Counted from the first letter of the stretch, positions 32,845 through 43,227 are shown. The stretch: DNA of 64,000 nucleotides from CAYZTY01 sp964444665 (GCA_964444665.1 CAYUIE010000015.1:1-64000); one strand, 5' to 3'. Program-made: numbers and translations. The notes: a model not told the origin generated them from the letters alone.

Positions 32845-33372
32845 ATGAGTAAGAATGTAAAGGAATTAATTCAACAAGAGCTGGAGAATAAGTTCAGAGA
32901 TGTTGACAACCTGGTGGTTGTTGGATTAAGAGGTATCAGAGGTGTTGAGAATAACCAGATGCGAGGGGCGCTTAAGGAGAAGGCGATAAAGCTTTTAGTT
33001 GTGAGGAATTTGCTGATGAAAAGGACTCTCGAGAAACTCGGAATAGCAGCGGCGGGAGTTCTGTTTAGCGGCCCATGTGCGGTAGTTTACGGCGGCGAGA
33101 GTGTTGTTGATGTTTCAAAGGAAATCGCTTCGTGGGGTGAGAAGCTGCCGAAGCTCGAAGTAAAGGGTGCATATGTCGAAGGGCGGGTTCTGGATGCCGA
33201 AGCTGCCCGGGCACTTTCGAAGATGCCGAACCTGGCGCAACTCAGAAGCGAGGTTGTATTTCTTGCAAATACGCCCGGATTGAATCTGGCAAGAGTAATA
33301 GTAAGTCCTTCACAGATTATAGCCGGCTGCATAAAGACCATTATCGAGAAAGAAGAGAAACAAGCGGCATAA
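32845..33372 (+). CDS. rplJ: Ribosomal protein L10 (uL10)
   Basis: 175 residues. The N-terminal rRNA-binding domain has V-V-G-L-R-G-I-R-G-V and M-R-G-A-L-K-E-K, followed by L-V-V-R-N-L-L-M-K-R. The C-terminal helix that anchors L7/L12 dimers is present. The 87-base gap before it and the 174-base gap before rplL are longer than most in this region and could carry leader structure. In many bacteria L10-L12 binds this mRNA leader to limit its own synthesis. Confidence 0.96.
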   Translation: MSKNVKELIQQELENKFRDVDNLVVVGLRGIRGVENNQMRGALKEKAIKLLVVRNLLMKRTLEKLGIAAAGVLFSGPCAVVYGGESVVDVSKEIASWGEKLPKLEVKGAYVEGRVLDAEAARALSKMPNLAQLRSEVVFLANTPGLNLARVIVSPSQIIAGCIKTIIEKEEKQAA

Positions 33373-33546
33373 GCTGCGAGATGCTGTTCGAGAAAACTTG
33401 AGCAGGAGTTTTAATTTGCTGATTAGGAGGCGGGTTTCGACAAACTAATAATAGAATTGCCTTTGCGGTTGCCCCGATTACGGGTTAAACGGGACGAAGT
33501 AGTTTCGGCTACTACAGAGGCTTTCAAGCGATAGGAGTTTTTCAAA

Positions 33547-33978
33547 ATGACAAAGGAAAAAGCGGCTGAGGCCAAAGAAGACAAGAGCTGGGGTAAAAAG
33601 ATTAAGGAACTTGGCGACAAGATTATGGGTTTGACTCTAATGGAAGCCAAGGAGCTTGGTGATTATCTGAAAGAAGAGCACGGTATCGAGCCTGCAGCGG
33701 GCGGAGCAGTGATGGTTGCGGGCGCAGTACCGGTCGGCGGTGCTGCGGAAGAGGCGGCAGAGGAAAAGACCACTTTTGACGTGGTTCTGAAGGAATTTGG
33801 TGAGAAGAAGATTCAGGTTATCAAGGAAGTACGTGCCTTGACGAGCTTGGGTCTCAAGGAGGCCAAAGACCTTGTAGAAGGCGCACCCAAGCCGGTTAAA
33901 GAAGGTGTGAGCAAGGCGGAGGCCGAGGAAGCACAAAAGAAATTGCAGGAGGCCGGTGCGACGGTGGAGGTTAAATAA
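33547..33978 (+). CDS. rplL: Ribosomal protein L7/L12 (bL12)
   Basis: 143 residues, longer than the usual ~120-130 because of a charged N-terminal extension of ~20 residues (K-E-K-A-A-E-A-K-E-D-K-S-W-G). The dimerisation domain (L-T-L-M-E-A-K-E-L) is followed by an Ala/Gly-rich hinge. The factor-binding C-terminal domain (V-V-L-K-E-F-G-E-K-K-I-Q-V-I-K, E-A-K-D-L-V-E-G-A-P) is standard. TAGGAG precedes ATG. Confidence 0.97.
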   Translation: MTKEKAAEAKEDKSWGKKIKELGDKIMGLTLMEAKELGDYLKEEHGIEPAAGGAVMVAGAVPVGGAAEEAAEEKTTFDVVLKEFGEKKIQVIKEVRALTSLGLKEAKDLVEGAPKPVKEGVSKAEAEEAQKKLQEAGATVEVK

Positions 33979-34109
33979 AACGGTAGTTGAGTTCAATATC
34001 TCGAATTTACGAGTGGTCGATGTGCAGTCTGACTGTGCGTAAGTGAGGGAGTGTTTTTTGTTTATGAGGTTTGCCCGAGTTGCGGGACTTTTAATGTGGA
34101 GACTATTTA

Positions 34110-37100
34110 ATGAGTTCTCAAGCGGTGCGGAATTTCAGCAAAATAGGCGATGCTATCAAGATCCCGGACTTGATACTAATCCAACGTGACAGTTATCGCA
34201 GTTTTTTGCAGGAACATCTTGAGCCAAATAAGAGAAAGAACATGGGTCTTGAGGCGCTTTTTCAGGAGGTGTTCCCGATAGAGAGCTACGACAAGACGAT
34301 GCATCTTGATTATATTTATTATGAATTGGACAGACCTCGTTACAGCCTTCAGGAATGTAGAGACCTGCGTCTGACTTACGGATATCCACTGAAGATTTGT
34401 TGTCGACTGCACCGGCAGGGCGGGGAGGAGATTGCCGAGCAGACGGTATTTCTTGGCGAGATACCGGTTATGGTAGGTGGCGGCGAGTTTATTATCAATG
34501 GTGCCGAGCGGGTGATAGTCAGTCAGCTTCACAGAAGTCCGGGCGTCGATTTCCTTATCGAAAGCAAGGAGGGCGACCGTGTTTTGCACGGCGGGCGAAT
34601 AATACCGGAGCGAGGCAGCTGGATAGAGATAAGTGTATCGCGCAAGGACGTGATGGTAGTCAGAATCGACCAGTCAAGCAAGATACCAGCAACGACTTTT
34701 TTGCGTGCGATGACCGAGGAGTACGGTACAACAGAACAAATCATTCGACTTTTCCATTCGACAAAAGTGCTTTCGGGTTCAAGGTTGAATGCATCGATGT
34801 GGGCAGCTAAACCCGTAGTTGATGAGAAGAGTGGTGAGGTGATAGTAGAGGCCGGCACGCAGATTGGCGACCGACTACAGCGCGTCCGACAGAGTAAAAT
34901 CAAAGAGGTCGAGATTATCGATGATTTGAACGATATGCTGATTATTAACACTCTGGTAGAAGACGACTGCCCAAACCACAAGAAGGCCTTGTTAAAGATT
35001 TATTCTCGCCTCAGGCCCGGTAATCCTCCACAAATAGACAAAGCAACTAATTTCTTTACCGAAAAGTTTTACGATTCCAACCGTTACAGGCTGGGTAAAG
35101 TCGGCAGATTCAGGCTGAATCGCAAGTTTAATCAAAACGTACAAGAAGGTGAGATGACGCTTCGGCCGGAAGATTTTCTCAATAGTATGAAATATATATT
35201 TGGATTGCGGAATAATCAGGGGGAGATCGATGATATAGACCATTTAGGTAACAGGAGACTTAGAACAATAGAAGAGTTGGCTGCCGATGAGATTCGCAAG
35301 GGGCTATTAAAACTTCGCCGTACTGTTCAGGAACGGATGAGTATGAATTCGAGTATGAAAGAGCCTGAGAATGTGATTCGCGTAGCCGACCTGGTCAATT
35401 CCAAGAGCGTTTCAAGCAGTATTGATTATTTCTTTGGCAGAGGTGAGCTGAGTCAGGTTGTTGACCAGACGAATGCATTGAGTCAACTTACTCACGAGAG
35501 ACGTCTCAGTGCTCTTGGTCCCGGTGGTTTGAACAGGAAGCGAGCCGGTTTTGAAGTTCGCGACGTTCATATCAGCCACTATGGGCGTATTTGTCCGATA
35601 GAGACGCCGGAGGGTACCAATATCGGGCTGATAGCATCGCTTGGAATATTCGCGATGATTGATGAGTACGGTTTTTTGATTACGCCGTATCAGAAAGTAG
35701 AGAAGGATAAGGTTACCGGCGAGATTGTATATCTGCGTGCGGACGAAGAGATGCAGGTCGTGTTCGCTCCTCCAGGTGTTGTTAAGGAGAAGGGAAAGAA
35801 GATACCTGAGGGTATGGTCTTAGGACGAAGGAGAGGAGACCTGGCTCAGGTAGACAGTACAGATATCGACTATATAGATATATCGCCGAAACAGATTGTT
35901 GGTGTCTCTGCAGCTTTGATACCGTTCCTGGAACATGACGATGCGAATCGGGCGTTGATGGGCTCGAATATGCAACGTCAGGCCGTGCCACTTTTAACGG
36001 CCGAGTCTCCCCTTGTCAGTACGGGGATGGAGACGCATGTTGCGAGAAACTCGAGTATGGTGGTGCGGGCGAGAAATGAGGGCACGGTTACGGAAGCGGA
36101 TGCAGGTAAGATAGTTGTTAATGGCACAGACGAATATGAGCTTGCGAAGTATGTCGGGTTGAATGAGAGAACTTGTCTTAATCAGCGCCCGGTAGTGAAG
36201 CTCGGCGAAAAGGTCAAGAAAGGCCAGATAATAGCCGATGGCGGAGGGACTGACTATGGCGAGCTGGCTCTCGGCAAGAATGTCCTGGCTGCCTTTGTGC
36301 CTTTCGACGGCTACAACTTCGAGGATGCTATAATCGTCAGTGAGAAACTCGTCAAAGGCGACGTTTTCACGAGTATTCATATAGATGAATTTACAGTTGA
36401 GGTCAGGGAAACAAAGCTTGGTCGGGAAGAGTTTACCAGAGACATTCCAAACGTCGGTGAAAAAGCGCTTCGTAACCTCGATGCCGACGGGATAATTCGG
36501 GAAGGTACACGTGTATATCCCGCAGATATTCTTGTAGGAAAGGTCTCACCAAAGAGCAAGACGGAACTTACTCCGGAGGAGAAGCTTCTTCACGCGATAT
36601 TCGGCAGAGCCGGCGAAGATGTGAAAAATGATTCGCTCGAGGTGCCAACCGGCTATGAAGGAGTTGTGATAGAGACTAAGCATTTTGCACGGCGCGGTGT
36701 CGGCAGTGAGGAACAGCTTAAGGCGCAAAGGGCTGAGCTGAAAAATTATGAGGCTCAGATGAAGGCCAAAGAGTGTACGTATTTCAGGCAAATGATACGT
36801 ATTGTTCATGAAAAGTATGATGTGAATATAGTGGACCCATCCACTCGTCAGCGTGTAGGTGTCAGTGACGATGACGAGGTGATTTATGAGCAGATAGAGC
36901 ACTTCGAAATTACGTGGGTCAAGCCCGCTGCCGAAAAGCAGCAAGTTCAAAAGATGTTGGACGAGCTATGGCCGCAGCTGGTTGAGCTGCAGGAGGAGAA
37001 GAAACGTAAAATCGACCGAATGAAGCGAGGTGATGAGCTTCCGAGCGGTGTCCTGGAGATGGTGAAAATTTATATAGCCACGAAGAGGACATTGGCAATA

Positions 37101-37877
37101 GGTGATAAGATGGCGGGCCGGCACGGCAATAAGGGAGTAATTGCGCGAATTATGCCGGAAGAAGATATGCCGTTTTTGGAGGACGGTACGAGTTTGGATA
37201 TATTACTGAACCCACTCGGTGTGCCGAGTCGAATGAATGTGGGACAGATTCTGGAGACGCATCTTGGATGGGTTGCAAAGGTATTGGGATTCCGGGCCGT
37301 TACGCCGGTTTTCGATGGAGCAACTGAACAGGAGCTTCAGGAGCTTATGAAAGAGGCGGATGAAAAAACAAAGACGCGTAAAACCGAACTTGAGCAGACA
37401 GAGAAGTCGCCGCCTGCAGATGAGTTGTTTGTATCGATACCGTCGAGTTTGAAGGCAAGGCTTTATGACGGCAGAACCGGTGAGCCCTTCGGTCAGGATG
37501 CTACTATCGGCTACATTTATATGATGAAATTGCATCATCTTGTCGACGACAAGATACACGCCAGGGCCACGGGGCCTTACAGTCTGATTACGCAGCAGCC
37601 ATTGGGCGGCAAGGCGCGGACGGGCGGTCAGAGATTTGGTGAGATGGAAGTATGGGCACTTGAAGGATATGGTGCGGCTTATACACTGCAGGAGATGCTG
37701 ACAGTTAAAAGTGACGACGTTGAGGGCCGGACCAAGATTTATGAGTCAATGGTGAAGGGCAAAAATACACTGGAGGCCGGCACCCCCATTTCCTTTGATG
37801 TGCTGTGTAACGAGATACGCGGATTAGGGCTGAATATACAACTTGAGAAGAAGCGACTTGGCTCTTCGGTTATATAA
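34110..37877 (+). CDS. rpoB: RNA polymerase beta subunit
   Basis: 1,255 residues, full length. The N-terminal lobe begins near F-S-K-I-G-D-A-I-K-I-P-D-L. The rifampicin-pocket region reads L-T-H-E-R-R-L-S-A-L-G-P-G-G-L and the fork/active-site region N-R-A-L-M-G-S-N-M-Q-R-Q-A-V-P-L-L. G-D-K-M-A-G-R-H-G-N-K-G (~1000) is the conserved Lys/His region near the catalytic centre. The C-terminal clamp part contains K-A-R-T-G-G-Q-R-F-G-E-M-E-V-W-A-L. It is followed by rpoC after 47 bases containing a CCCGAT/ATCGGG hairpin (37884-37897). Confidence 0.98.
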   Translation: MSSQAVRNFSKIGDAIKIPDLILIQRDSYRSFLQEHLEPNKRKNMGLEALFQEVFPIESYDKTMHLDYIYYELDRPRYSLQECRDLRLTYGYPLKICCRLHRQGGEEIAEQTVFLGEIPVMVGGGEFIINGAERVIVSQLHRSPGVDFLIESKEGDRVLHGGRIIPERGSWIEISVSRKDVMVVRIDQSSKIPATTFLRAMTEEYGTTEQIIRLFHSTKVLSGSRLNASMWAAKPVVDEKSGEVIVEAGTQIGDRLQRVRQSKIKEVEIIDDLNDMLIINTLVEDDCPNHKKALLKIYSRLRPGNPPQIDKATNFFTEKFYDSNRYRLGKVGRFRLNRKFNQNVQEGEMTLRPEDFLNSMKYIFGLRNNQGEIDDIDHLGNRRLRTIEELAADEIRKGLLKLRRTVQERMSMNSSMKEPENVIRVADLVNSKSVSSSIDYFFGRGELSQVVDQTNALSQLTHERRLSALGPGGLNRKRAGFEVRDVHISHYGRICPIETPEGTNIGLIASLGIFAMIDEYGFLITPYQKVEKDKVTGEIVYLRADEEMQVVFAPPGVVKEKGKKIPEGMVLGRRRGDLAQVDSTDIDYIDISPKQIVGVSAALIPFLEHDDANRALMGSNMQRQAVPLLTAESPLVSTGMETHVARNSSMVVRARNEGTVTEADAGKIVVNGTDEYELAKYVGLNERTCLNQRPVVKLGEKVKKGQIIADGGGTDYGELALGKNVLAAFVPFDGYNFEDAIIVSEKLVKGDVFTSIHIDEFTVEVRETKLGREEFTRDIPNVGEKALRNLDADGIIREGTRVYPADILVGKVSPKSKTELTPEEKLLHAIFGRAGEDVKNDSLEVPTGYEGVVIETKHFARRGVGSEEQLKAQRAELKNYEAQMKAKECTYFRQMIRIVHEKYDVNIVDPSTRQRVGVSDDDEVIYEQIEHFEITWVKPAAEKQQVQKMLDELWPQLVELQEEKKRKIDRMKRGDELPSGVLEMVKIYIATKRTLAIGDKMAGRHGNKGVIARIMPEEDMPFLEDGTSLDILLNPLGVPSRMNVGQILETHLGWVAKVLGFRAVTPVFDGATEQELQELMKEADEKTKTRKTELEQTEKSPPADELFVSIPSSLKARLYDGRTGEPFGQDATIGYIYMMKLHHLVDDKIHARATGPYSLITQQPLGGKARTGGQRFGEMEVWALEGYGAAYTLQEMLTVKSDDVEGRTKIYESMVKGKNTLEAGTPISFDVLCNEIRGLGLNIQLEKKRLGSSVI

Positions 37878-37924
37878 AATTTTCCCGATCAATCGGGATT
37901 AAATAGAATTAGAGGTTCCTGAAA

Positions 37925-40900
37925 ATGGTGGAATCGGTTTACGATCGTATAAACGATTACGGCTCCGTAAGGATTACGCTGTCCGGCCCGAACGACATTC
38001 GCAGCTGGTCGTTCGGAGAGGTTCGCAAACCTGAGACTATTAATTACCGGACGTATCGGCCTGAGAAAGACGGGCTTTTTTGTGAACGTATTTTTGGGCC
38101 CGAACGAGACTGGGAATGTGCGTGCGGCAAATATAAAGGCACAAAATTCAAGGGGATTATTTGTGACCGCTGCGCGGTGAAGGTTACACATAGCCGAGTT
38201 CGTCGAAAAAGGATGGGTCATATTAATCTTGCTGCACCTGTTGTTCATATATGGTTTTTCAAGTCGATGCCCAGCCGGTTGGGTACGCTTTTGGCGATGA
38301 AGACATCGGACCTGGAAAAGGTAATTTATTTTCAGGATTATTTGGTTGTTGATGTCGGGCAGAGCCCGTTGAAACTCAAGCAGCTTCTTACAGAAGAAGA
38401 ATACCGGGAAGCAATGCACAAATACGGCGGCTCATTCAAGGCGTTGATGGGGGCCGAGGCGGTCAAGGAACTTCTCAAAGGACTTGACCTGGATGTTTTG
38501 AGGGCGGAGTTACGTGAGTCCATAACCAAGACGCATAGTAAACAGAAAATAAAGGACCTTACCAAAAGGCTGAAGGTTGTGGATATGATTAGCAACAGCG
38601 TTAACAAACCTGAATGGATGGTCATGGACGTCATACCGGTTATCCCGCCGGACCTTCGTCCGTTGGTTTTGCTCGAGAGTGGTAATTTCGCGACAAGTGA
38701 CCTTAACGACCTTTACCGGCGCATAATAAACCGTAACAACCGACTTAAGAAGCTTATCGATTTGAATGCGCCCGAGGTAATAGTGCGCAATGAGAAGAGA
38801 ATGCTGCAGCAGGCTGTGGATGCTCTTCTCGATAACAGCCGGTGTCGCCGGCCCGTGTTGGGCAGCAACAATCGACCATTGAAGAGCTTGACGGATATGA
38901 TCAAGGGCAAACAGGGTCGATTCCGTGAGAATCTTCTGGGCAAACGGGTCGACTACTCGGCTCGTTCGGTCATAGTTATTGGTCCGCATTTGAAGCTTTA
39001 TCAGTGTGGATTGCCGAAGAAAATAGCTTTAGAGCTCTATCAGCCTTTCATCATTCGAGAGCTGAAGGAGCGTGGGCTTGCCGATACCATTAAAAGCGCC
39101 AAGAGGATGCTCGAACGAAGGGATGAGCACGTTTGGGATATTCTTGAAGAGGTAATTCATCAGCATCCCGTGCTTCTGAACCGGGCGCCGACACTGCACC
39201 GTATGGGTATTCAGGCCTTTGAGCCGGTGCTTGTCGAAGGCAATGCCATTATGATTCATCCCTTAGTTTGCAGAGGCTTCAATGCCGACTTCGACGGCGA
39301 CCAGATGGCGGTTCACCTTCCACTGAGCATCGAAGCCCAGGTAGAAGCTTACGTATTGATGCTTTCGACGAACAGTATTTTCTCGCCGGCAAATGGCACT
39401 CCCATAGTTGGGCCTTCCCAGGATATTGTACTGGGTAATTACTATACTACATATCTAATGGAGGGTGAAAAGGGCCAAGGGATGGCTTTCAGGGACACGT
39501 TTGAGGCGATAATGGCTTACGATACCGGCAAAGTGAGTATTCACGCTAAAATTAAGGTGCGAATTGATGAAAACAAGGATATTGTCAGCGACAGCGGCAA
39601 GCAGCGAGGTGGTATCATTGAAACCACAGTAGGCCGATGTTTATTTAACGATATTCTGTCCGAGGAGATGCCATTTTACAATCAGAGTATGACCCAAAAA
39701 CGGCTCAGTGGAGTCATTAGCGATTGCTACAAGATAATGGGCAGCTGTGAGACTATCGATTTGCTTGATAGAATAAAGGACATTGGCTTTAAGAGCGCCA
39801 CCCTTGCCGGCATTAGTTTTGGATTAACGGATTTGAAGGTGCCGACCAAGAAGCAATCTATTATTAACGAGACCCAGAAGAAAGTCGATAAAATCCAGAA
39901 AAACTACCAGAGTGGTATTTTGACCGAAGGCGAGAGATATAACCAGATTATAGATGCCTGGACACATGCCCGTGTGGCGGTTGCAACCGAGATGATGCGT
40001 GAGCTTAAAGAAGATACACGTGACGGTAAGCCTTATTTGAATCCCATTTACCTGATGAGTGATTCCGGAGCACGTGGAAGCGTTGACCAGATACAACAAT
40101 TGGCCGGTATGCGAGCGTTGATGGCAAAGCCCAGCGGCGAGATAATTGAGACCCCTATCAAGGCAAACTTCAGGGAAGGATTGAGCGTTCTGGAGTACTT
40201 TAGCTCAACTCACGGGGCGCGTAAAGGTCTGGCGGATACCGCCTTGAAGACCGCAGACTCAGGTTATCTGACGCGTAAGCTGGCGGATGTGGCGCAGAAT
40301 GTGATAGTTACCGAGATTGACTGCGGCACGTTGCAGGGGATTACGAAAAGCACTGTTTACAAAGGTGAGCAGGTTGATGTGCCTTTGAGCCAGTTAATTA
40401 TAGGCAGAACGGCCAGGGATAATATTCGCAATCCAATTACCGACGAGATGGTAGTTCGTGAGAACGAGGTTATAACTCCCGAAGCGGCACAAAAGATTGA
40501 AGCATTAGGCCTTGATGCTATCAGAGTCAGAAGCCCATTGACCTGCGACAGCCCCCTGGGTATTTGTGCAAAGTGCTACGGATGGGATATGAGCACAGGC
40601 CGGTTGGTCGAAGAAGGGCTGGCTGTGGGCATCGTAGCTGCTCAGTCGATTGGAGAGCCGGGCACACAGTTGACTATGCGCACCTTCCATACCGGGGGAG
40701 TTGCATCCCGCGCTATTCTTGAACGCGAGCAGAAGGCTCCACAAGATGGTAAGGTCCAATATAAGGACTTGAATGTGGTTTCAGTGAAGGACCTTTCCGG
40801 CAGCGAGCAGGAAATTGCGTTGAAGCGTAATGGAGAGATGACGCTGGTAGATGAGAAAGACAGGGAGCTTGAAAGATTCAAGGTTCCTTATGGTGCGATT

Positions 40901-42199
40901 ATTATTGTGAAGGACCAGCAAGCCGTTAAGGCCGGGACGCGATTATTCATGTGGGACCCGCACCGGACGCCGATTCTTGCCGAAGTATCCGGCATAATTC
41001 GATTTATGGATATTGTTGAAGGTGAAACAACACATGTTGAGGAAGAGCGGCTGGGGCATGTCGGCAGGCCTGTTGTGATTGAGCATAAGGGCGACAAACA
41101 TCCTCAGATTATTATCGAGGATAAAGACGGCAAGATACTGGATGTTCATTATCTGCCTGCAAAAGCACGCATCGAGGTGGATGAGGGTCAAGAGGTTCAG
41201 GCCGGCCAGTTACTTGCCCGCCAGCCGAGGGCCACTACAGGAACCCAGGATATTACCGGCGGCCTGCCCCGAGTTACCGAGATATTTGAGGCTCGCAAGC
41301 CGAAGGAACCAGCGGCAATGGCGGAGATAAGCGGGCGAGTCGAGCTTAAAAGTGATAAGCGACGCGGGAAGATGACGATTACCATCCGGAGTGAGAGCGG
41401 GATGGAAAAGGAACACCACGTGCCGCGAGACAGACACCTTAATGTACACACCGGGGATATGTCTGAGGCAGGGGATGCCCTGACGGACGGACCTTTAGTG
41501 CCGCACGATATTCTGAGAATTAAAGGGGAGGAGGCCCTGCAAAACTATCTGCTTACCGAGATTCAGTACGTATACCGTTCGCAGAATGTGAATATCAATG
41601 ATAAGCATATCGAGATTATTACGGCCCAGATGATGCGCAAGGTTGAAATTGAATCTGTTGGCGACAGCCCATTCCTTCCCGGGGAGGTGGTTGATAAGTT
41701 TGCATTCCGTCAGACTAACGACCAACTGGCAAAGAGCTTAAAGATTACCGAGCCCGGAGAGGTAAAGGACATAGAAATGGGTCAAATTATCATCAAGGAA
41801 GAGCTTGAAGAGCTTAACGAAAAAGTTGGAATACTCGGAGGTGCACCGGCAAAGGGCAAGAAACCACGACCAGCCACTGCAAAGACACTGCTGCTGGGGA
41901 TAACAAAGGCCTCGCTGCAATCAGATAGCTTCATATCGGCGGCCAGTTTCCAGGAGACAACCAAAGTCTTGACAGGAGCGTCACTGGCAGGTAAAACTGA
42001 CCAGTTACTTGGCTTAAAAGAAAATGTTATTTTAGGGCACCTGATACCGGCGGGAACTGCATTTAAGCCACATCTTGAGATGCGGATTAGACATTTGGCT
42101 GAACCGCCTCTGCCGAAACAACTGGAAGAGTTGAAAGAGGCCAAGGAGGCCGAGGCCAAGGCGGAAGCGGCTGTAAAAGAAGCATTGGGGATTTCATAG
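37925..42199 (+). CDS. rpoC: RNA polymerase beta' subunit
   Basis: 1,424 residues. The N-terminal zinc ribbon reads C-A-C-G-K-Y then C-D-R-C. The catalytic magnesium loop N-A-D-F-D-G-D-Q-M-A (~456-465) is intact. A second zinc site (C-D-S-P-L-G-I-C-A-K-C) lies near ~877-887. The bridge/trigger region (E-P-G-T-Q-L-T-M-R-T-F-H-T-G-G) is standard. C-terminal residues are Ala/Glu/Lys-rich. It is followed 18 bases later by rpsL, linking the polymerase genes directly to the str cluster. Confidence 0.98.
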   Translation: MVESVYDRINDYGSVRITLSGPNDIRSWSFGEVRKPETINYRTYRPEKDGLFCERIFGPERDWECACGKYKGTKFKGIICDRCAVKVTHSRVRRKRMGHINLAAPVVHIWFFKSMPSRLGTLLAMKTSDLEKVIYFQDYLVVDVGQSPLKLKQLLTEEEYREAMHKYGGSFKALMGAEAVKELLKGLDLDVLRAELRESITKTHSKQKIKDLTKRLKVVDMISNSVNKPEWMVMDVIPVIPPDLRPLVLLESGNFATSDLNDLYRRIINRNNRLKKLIDLNAPEVIVRNEKRMLQQAVDALLDNSRCRRPVLGSNNRPLKSLTDMIKGKQGRFRENLLGKRVDYSARSVIVIGPHLKLYQCGLPKKIALELYQPFIIRELKERGLADTIKSAKRMLERRDEHVWDILEEVIHQHPVLLNRAPTLHRMGIQAFEPVLVEGNAIMIHPLVCRGFNADFDGDQMAVHLPLSIEAQVEAYVLMLSTNSIFSPANGTPIVGPSQDIVLGNYYTTYLMEGEKGQGMAFRDTFEAIMAYDTGKVSIHAKIKVRIDENKDIVSDSGKQRGGIIETTVGRCLFNDILSEEMPFYNQSMTQKRLSGVISDCYKIMGSCETIDLLDRIKDIGFKSATLAGISFGLTDLKVPTKKQSIINETQKKVDKIQKNYQSGILTEGERYNQIIDAWTHARVAVATEMMRELKEDTRDGKPYLNPIYLMSDSGARGSVDQIQQLAGMRALMAKPSGEIIETPIKANFREGLSVLEYFSSTHGARKGLADTALKTADSGYLTRKLADVAQNVIVTEIDCGTLQGITKSTVYKGEQVDVPLSQLIIGRTARDNIRNPITDEMVVRENEVITPEAAQKIEALGLDAIRVRSPLTCDSPLGICAKCYGWDMSTGRLVEEGLAVGIVAAQSIGEPGTQLTMRTFHTGGVASRAILEREQKAPQDGKVQYKDLNVVSVKDLSGSEQEIALKRNGEMTLVDEKDRELERFKVPYGAIIIVKDQQAVKAGTRLFMWDPHRTPILAEVSGIIRFMDIVEGETTHVEEERLGHVGRPVVIEHKGDKHPQIIIEDKDGKILDVHYLPAKARIEVDEGQEVQAGQLLARQPRATTGTQDITGGLPRVTEIFEARKPKEPAAMAEISGRVELKSDKRRGKMTITIRSESGMEKEHHVPRDRHLNVHTGDMSEAGDALTDGPLVPHDILRIKGEEALQNYLLTEIQYVYRSQNVNINDKHIEIITAQMMRKVEIESVGDSPFLPGEVVDKFAFRQTNDQLAKSLKITEPGEVKDIEMGQIIIKEELEELNEKVGILGGAPAKGKKPRPATAKTLLLGITKASLQSDSFISAASFQETTKVLTGASLAGKTDQLLGLKENVILGHLIPAGTAFKPHLEMRIRHLAEPPLPKQLEELKEAKEAEAKAEAAVKEALGIS

Positions 42200-42217
42200 G
42201 ATTCGGATGGTTAGATT

Positions 42218-42589
42218 ATGCCGACAATAAATCAGTTGGTTAGAAAACCGCGGGCTAAGACGAAAAGGAAACAGGGCAAATCGGATATAAGCGGTTCGCC
42301 TCAGAAACGGGGTGTTTGCCTGATAGTGCGTATCCAAACACCGAAGAAGCCAAATTCTGCGTTGCGGAAAATTGCCCGTGTACGGTTGACAAATGGCAAA
42401 GAGGTTACTGCCTATATTCCGGGCATCGACCATAATTTGCAGGAACATAGTATGGTGCTGATTCGGGGCGGCAGGGTCAGGGACCTGCCGGGTGTGAGGT
42501 ATCACATTATACGCGGTGTAAACGACTGTGCGGGAGTCGCCAATCGCAGGCAAGGCAGGAGTAAATATGGCGCGAAAACGCCAAAATGA
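42218..42589 (+). CDS. rpsL: Ribosomal protein S12 (uS12)
   Basis: 123 residues. The decoding-centre loops are clear: T-P-K-K-P-N-S-A-L-R-K, with the streptomycin-relevant Lys kept, and G-G-R-V-R-D-L-P-G-V-R-Y-H. In the second loop the residue equivalent to the classic E. coli Lys87 is Arg. It checks codon-anticodon pairing in the A site. First gene of the str-type cluster (rpsL-rpsG-fusA). Confidence 0.97.
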   Translation: MPTINQLVRKPRAKTKRKQGKSDISGSPQKRGVCLIVRIQTPKKPNSALRKIARVRLTNGKEVTAYIPGIDHNLQEHSMVLIRGGRVRDLPGVRYHIIRGVNDCAGVANRRQGRSKYGAKTPK

Positions 42590-42624
42590 AACATTTCTTC
42601 CTGCGCAGTCTTGAGGAGTTAATA

Positions 42625-43098
42625 ATGGCGAAGAAGTTTACCGTCTCGAGTGAACAGTTGAAACCGGACGCGGTCTATGGCAGCAAGCTGGTATCTAAGT
42701 TTATTAACAATCTGATGTTGGGTGGCAAGAAAAGCGTTGCGCAGCGGGTATTCTATGACGCTATGCAGATAACGTTCAAGGCTATCAAGAATGAACCACC
42801 GCTGGCGATTTTCGAAAAGGCGGTTAATAACGTCAGGCCGATGATAGAAGTCCGCAGCAGACGCATAGGGGGAGCAAGTTATCAGGTACCCACGCAAGTG
42901 ACATCGAAGAGGCGCCAATCACTGGCCATACGATGGATAATTCAGGCTGCGCGAGCCAAGAAGGGCAAGCCGATGTCCCAAAGATTAGCTTCGGAGTTGA
43001 TTGACGCTTACAATGGACAGGGCAGCGCAATGACAACCCGTGAAAATATACACAGGATGGCCGAGGCGAATAAGGCATTTGCTCATTTTGCCTGGTAA
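42625..43098 (+). CDS. rpsG: Ribosomal protein S7 (uS7)
   Basis: 157 residues from ATG at 42625 (M-A-K-K-F-T-V), supported by GAGGAG upstream. An in-frame ATG at 42586 overlapping rpsL would add 13 unrelated residues. The core has M-L-G-G-K-K-S-V-A-Q-R and the K-R-R-Q-S-L-A-I-R-W-I segment that binds the 16S 3' domain. A strong terminator hairpin lies right after the gene. Confidence 0.97.
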   Translation: MAKKFTVSSEQLKPDAVYGSKLVSKFINNLMLGGKKSVAQRVFYDAMQITFKAIKNEPPLAIFEKAVNNVRPMIEVRSRRIGGASYQVPTQVTSKRRQSLAIRWIIQAARAKKGKPMSQRLASELIDAYNGQGSAMTTRENIHRMAEANKAFAHFAW

Positions 43099-43111
43099 TA
43101 AGTGGAAAAAT

Positions 43112-43157
43112 AAAACTGCCGCGAGAAGTTTGCAGAATATCGCGGCAGTTTTTTTAT
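43112..43157 (+). terminator. Rho-independent terminator between rpsG and fusA
   Basis: AAAACTGCCGCGA (43112-43124) pairs perfectly with TCGCGGCAGTTTT (43140-43152) and a run of T follows to 43157. It implies that fusA is at least partly uncoupled from rpsLG, which is unusual for the str operon. Confidence 0.85.
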
Positions 43158-43227
43158 CATTATTTTTTTTACTTTTGGTCTGCGGTCCGGTTTTTGGCAG
43201 CAGGTAAAAGTATAGAAGGCTGGTTTG

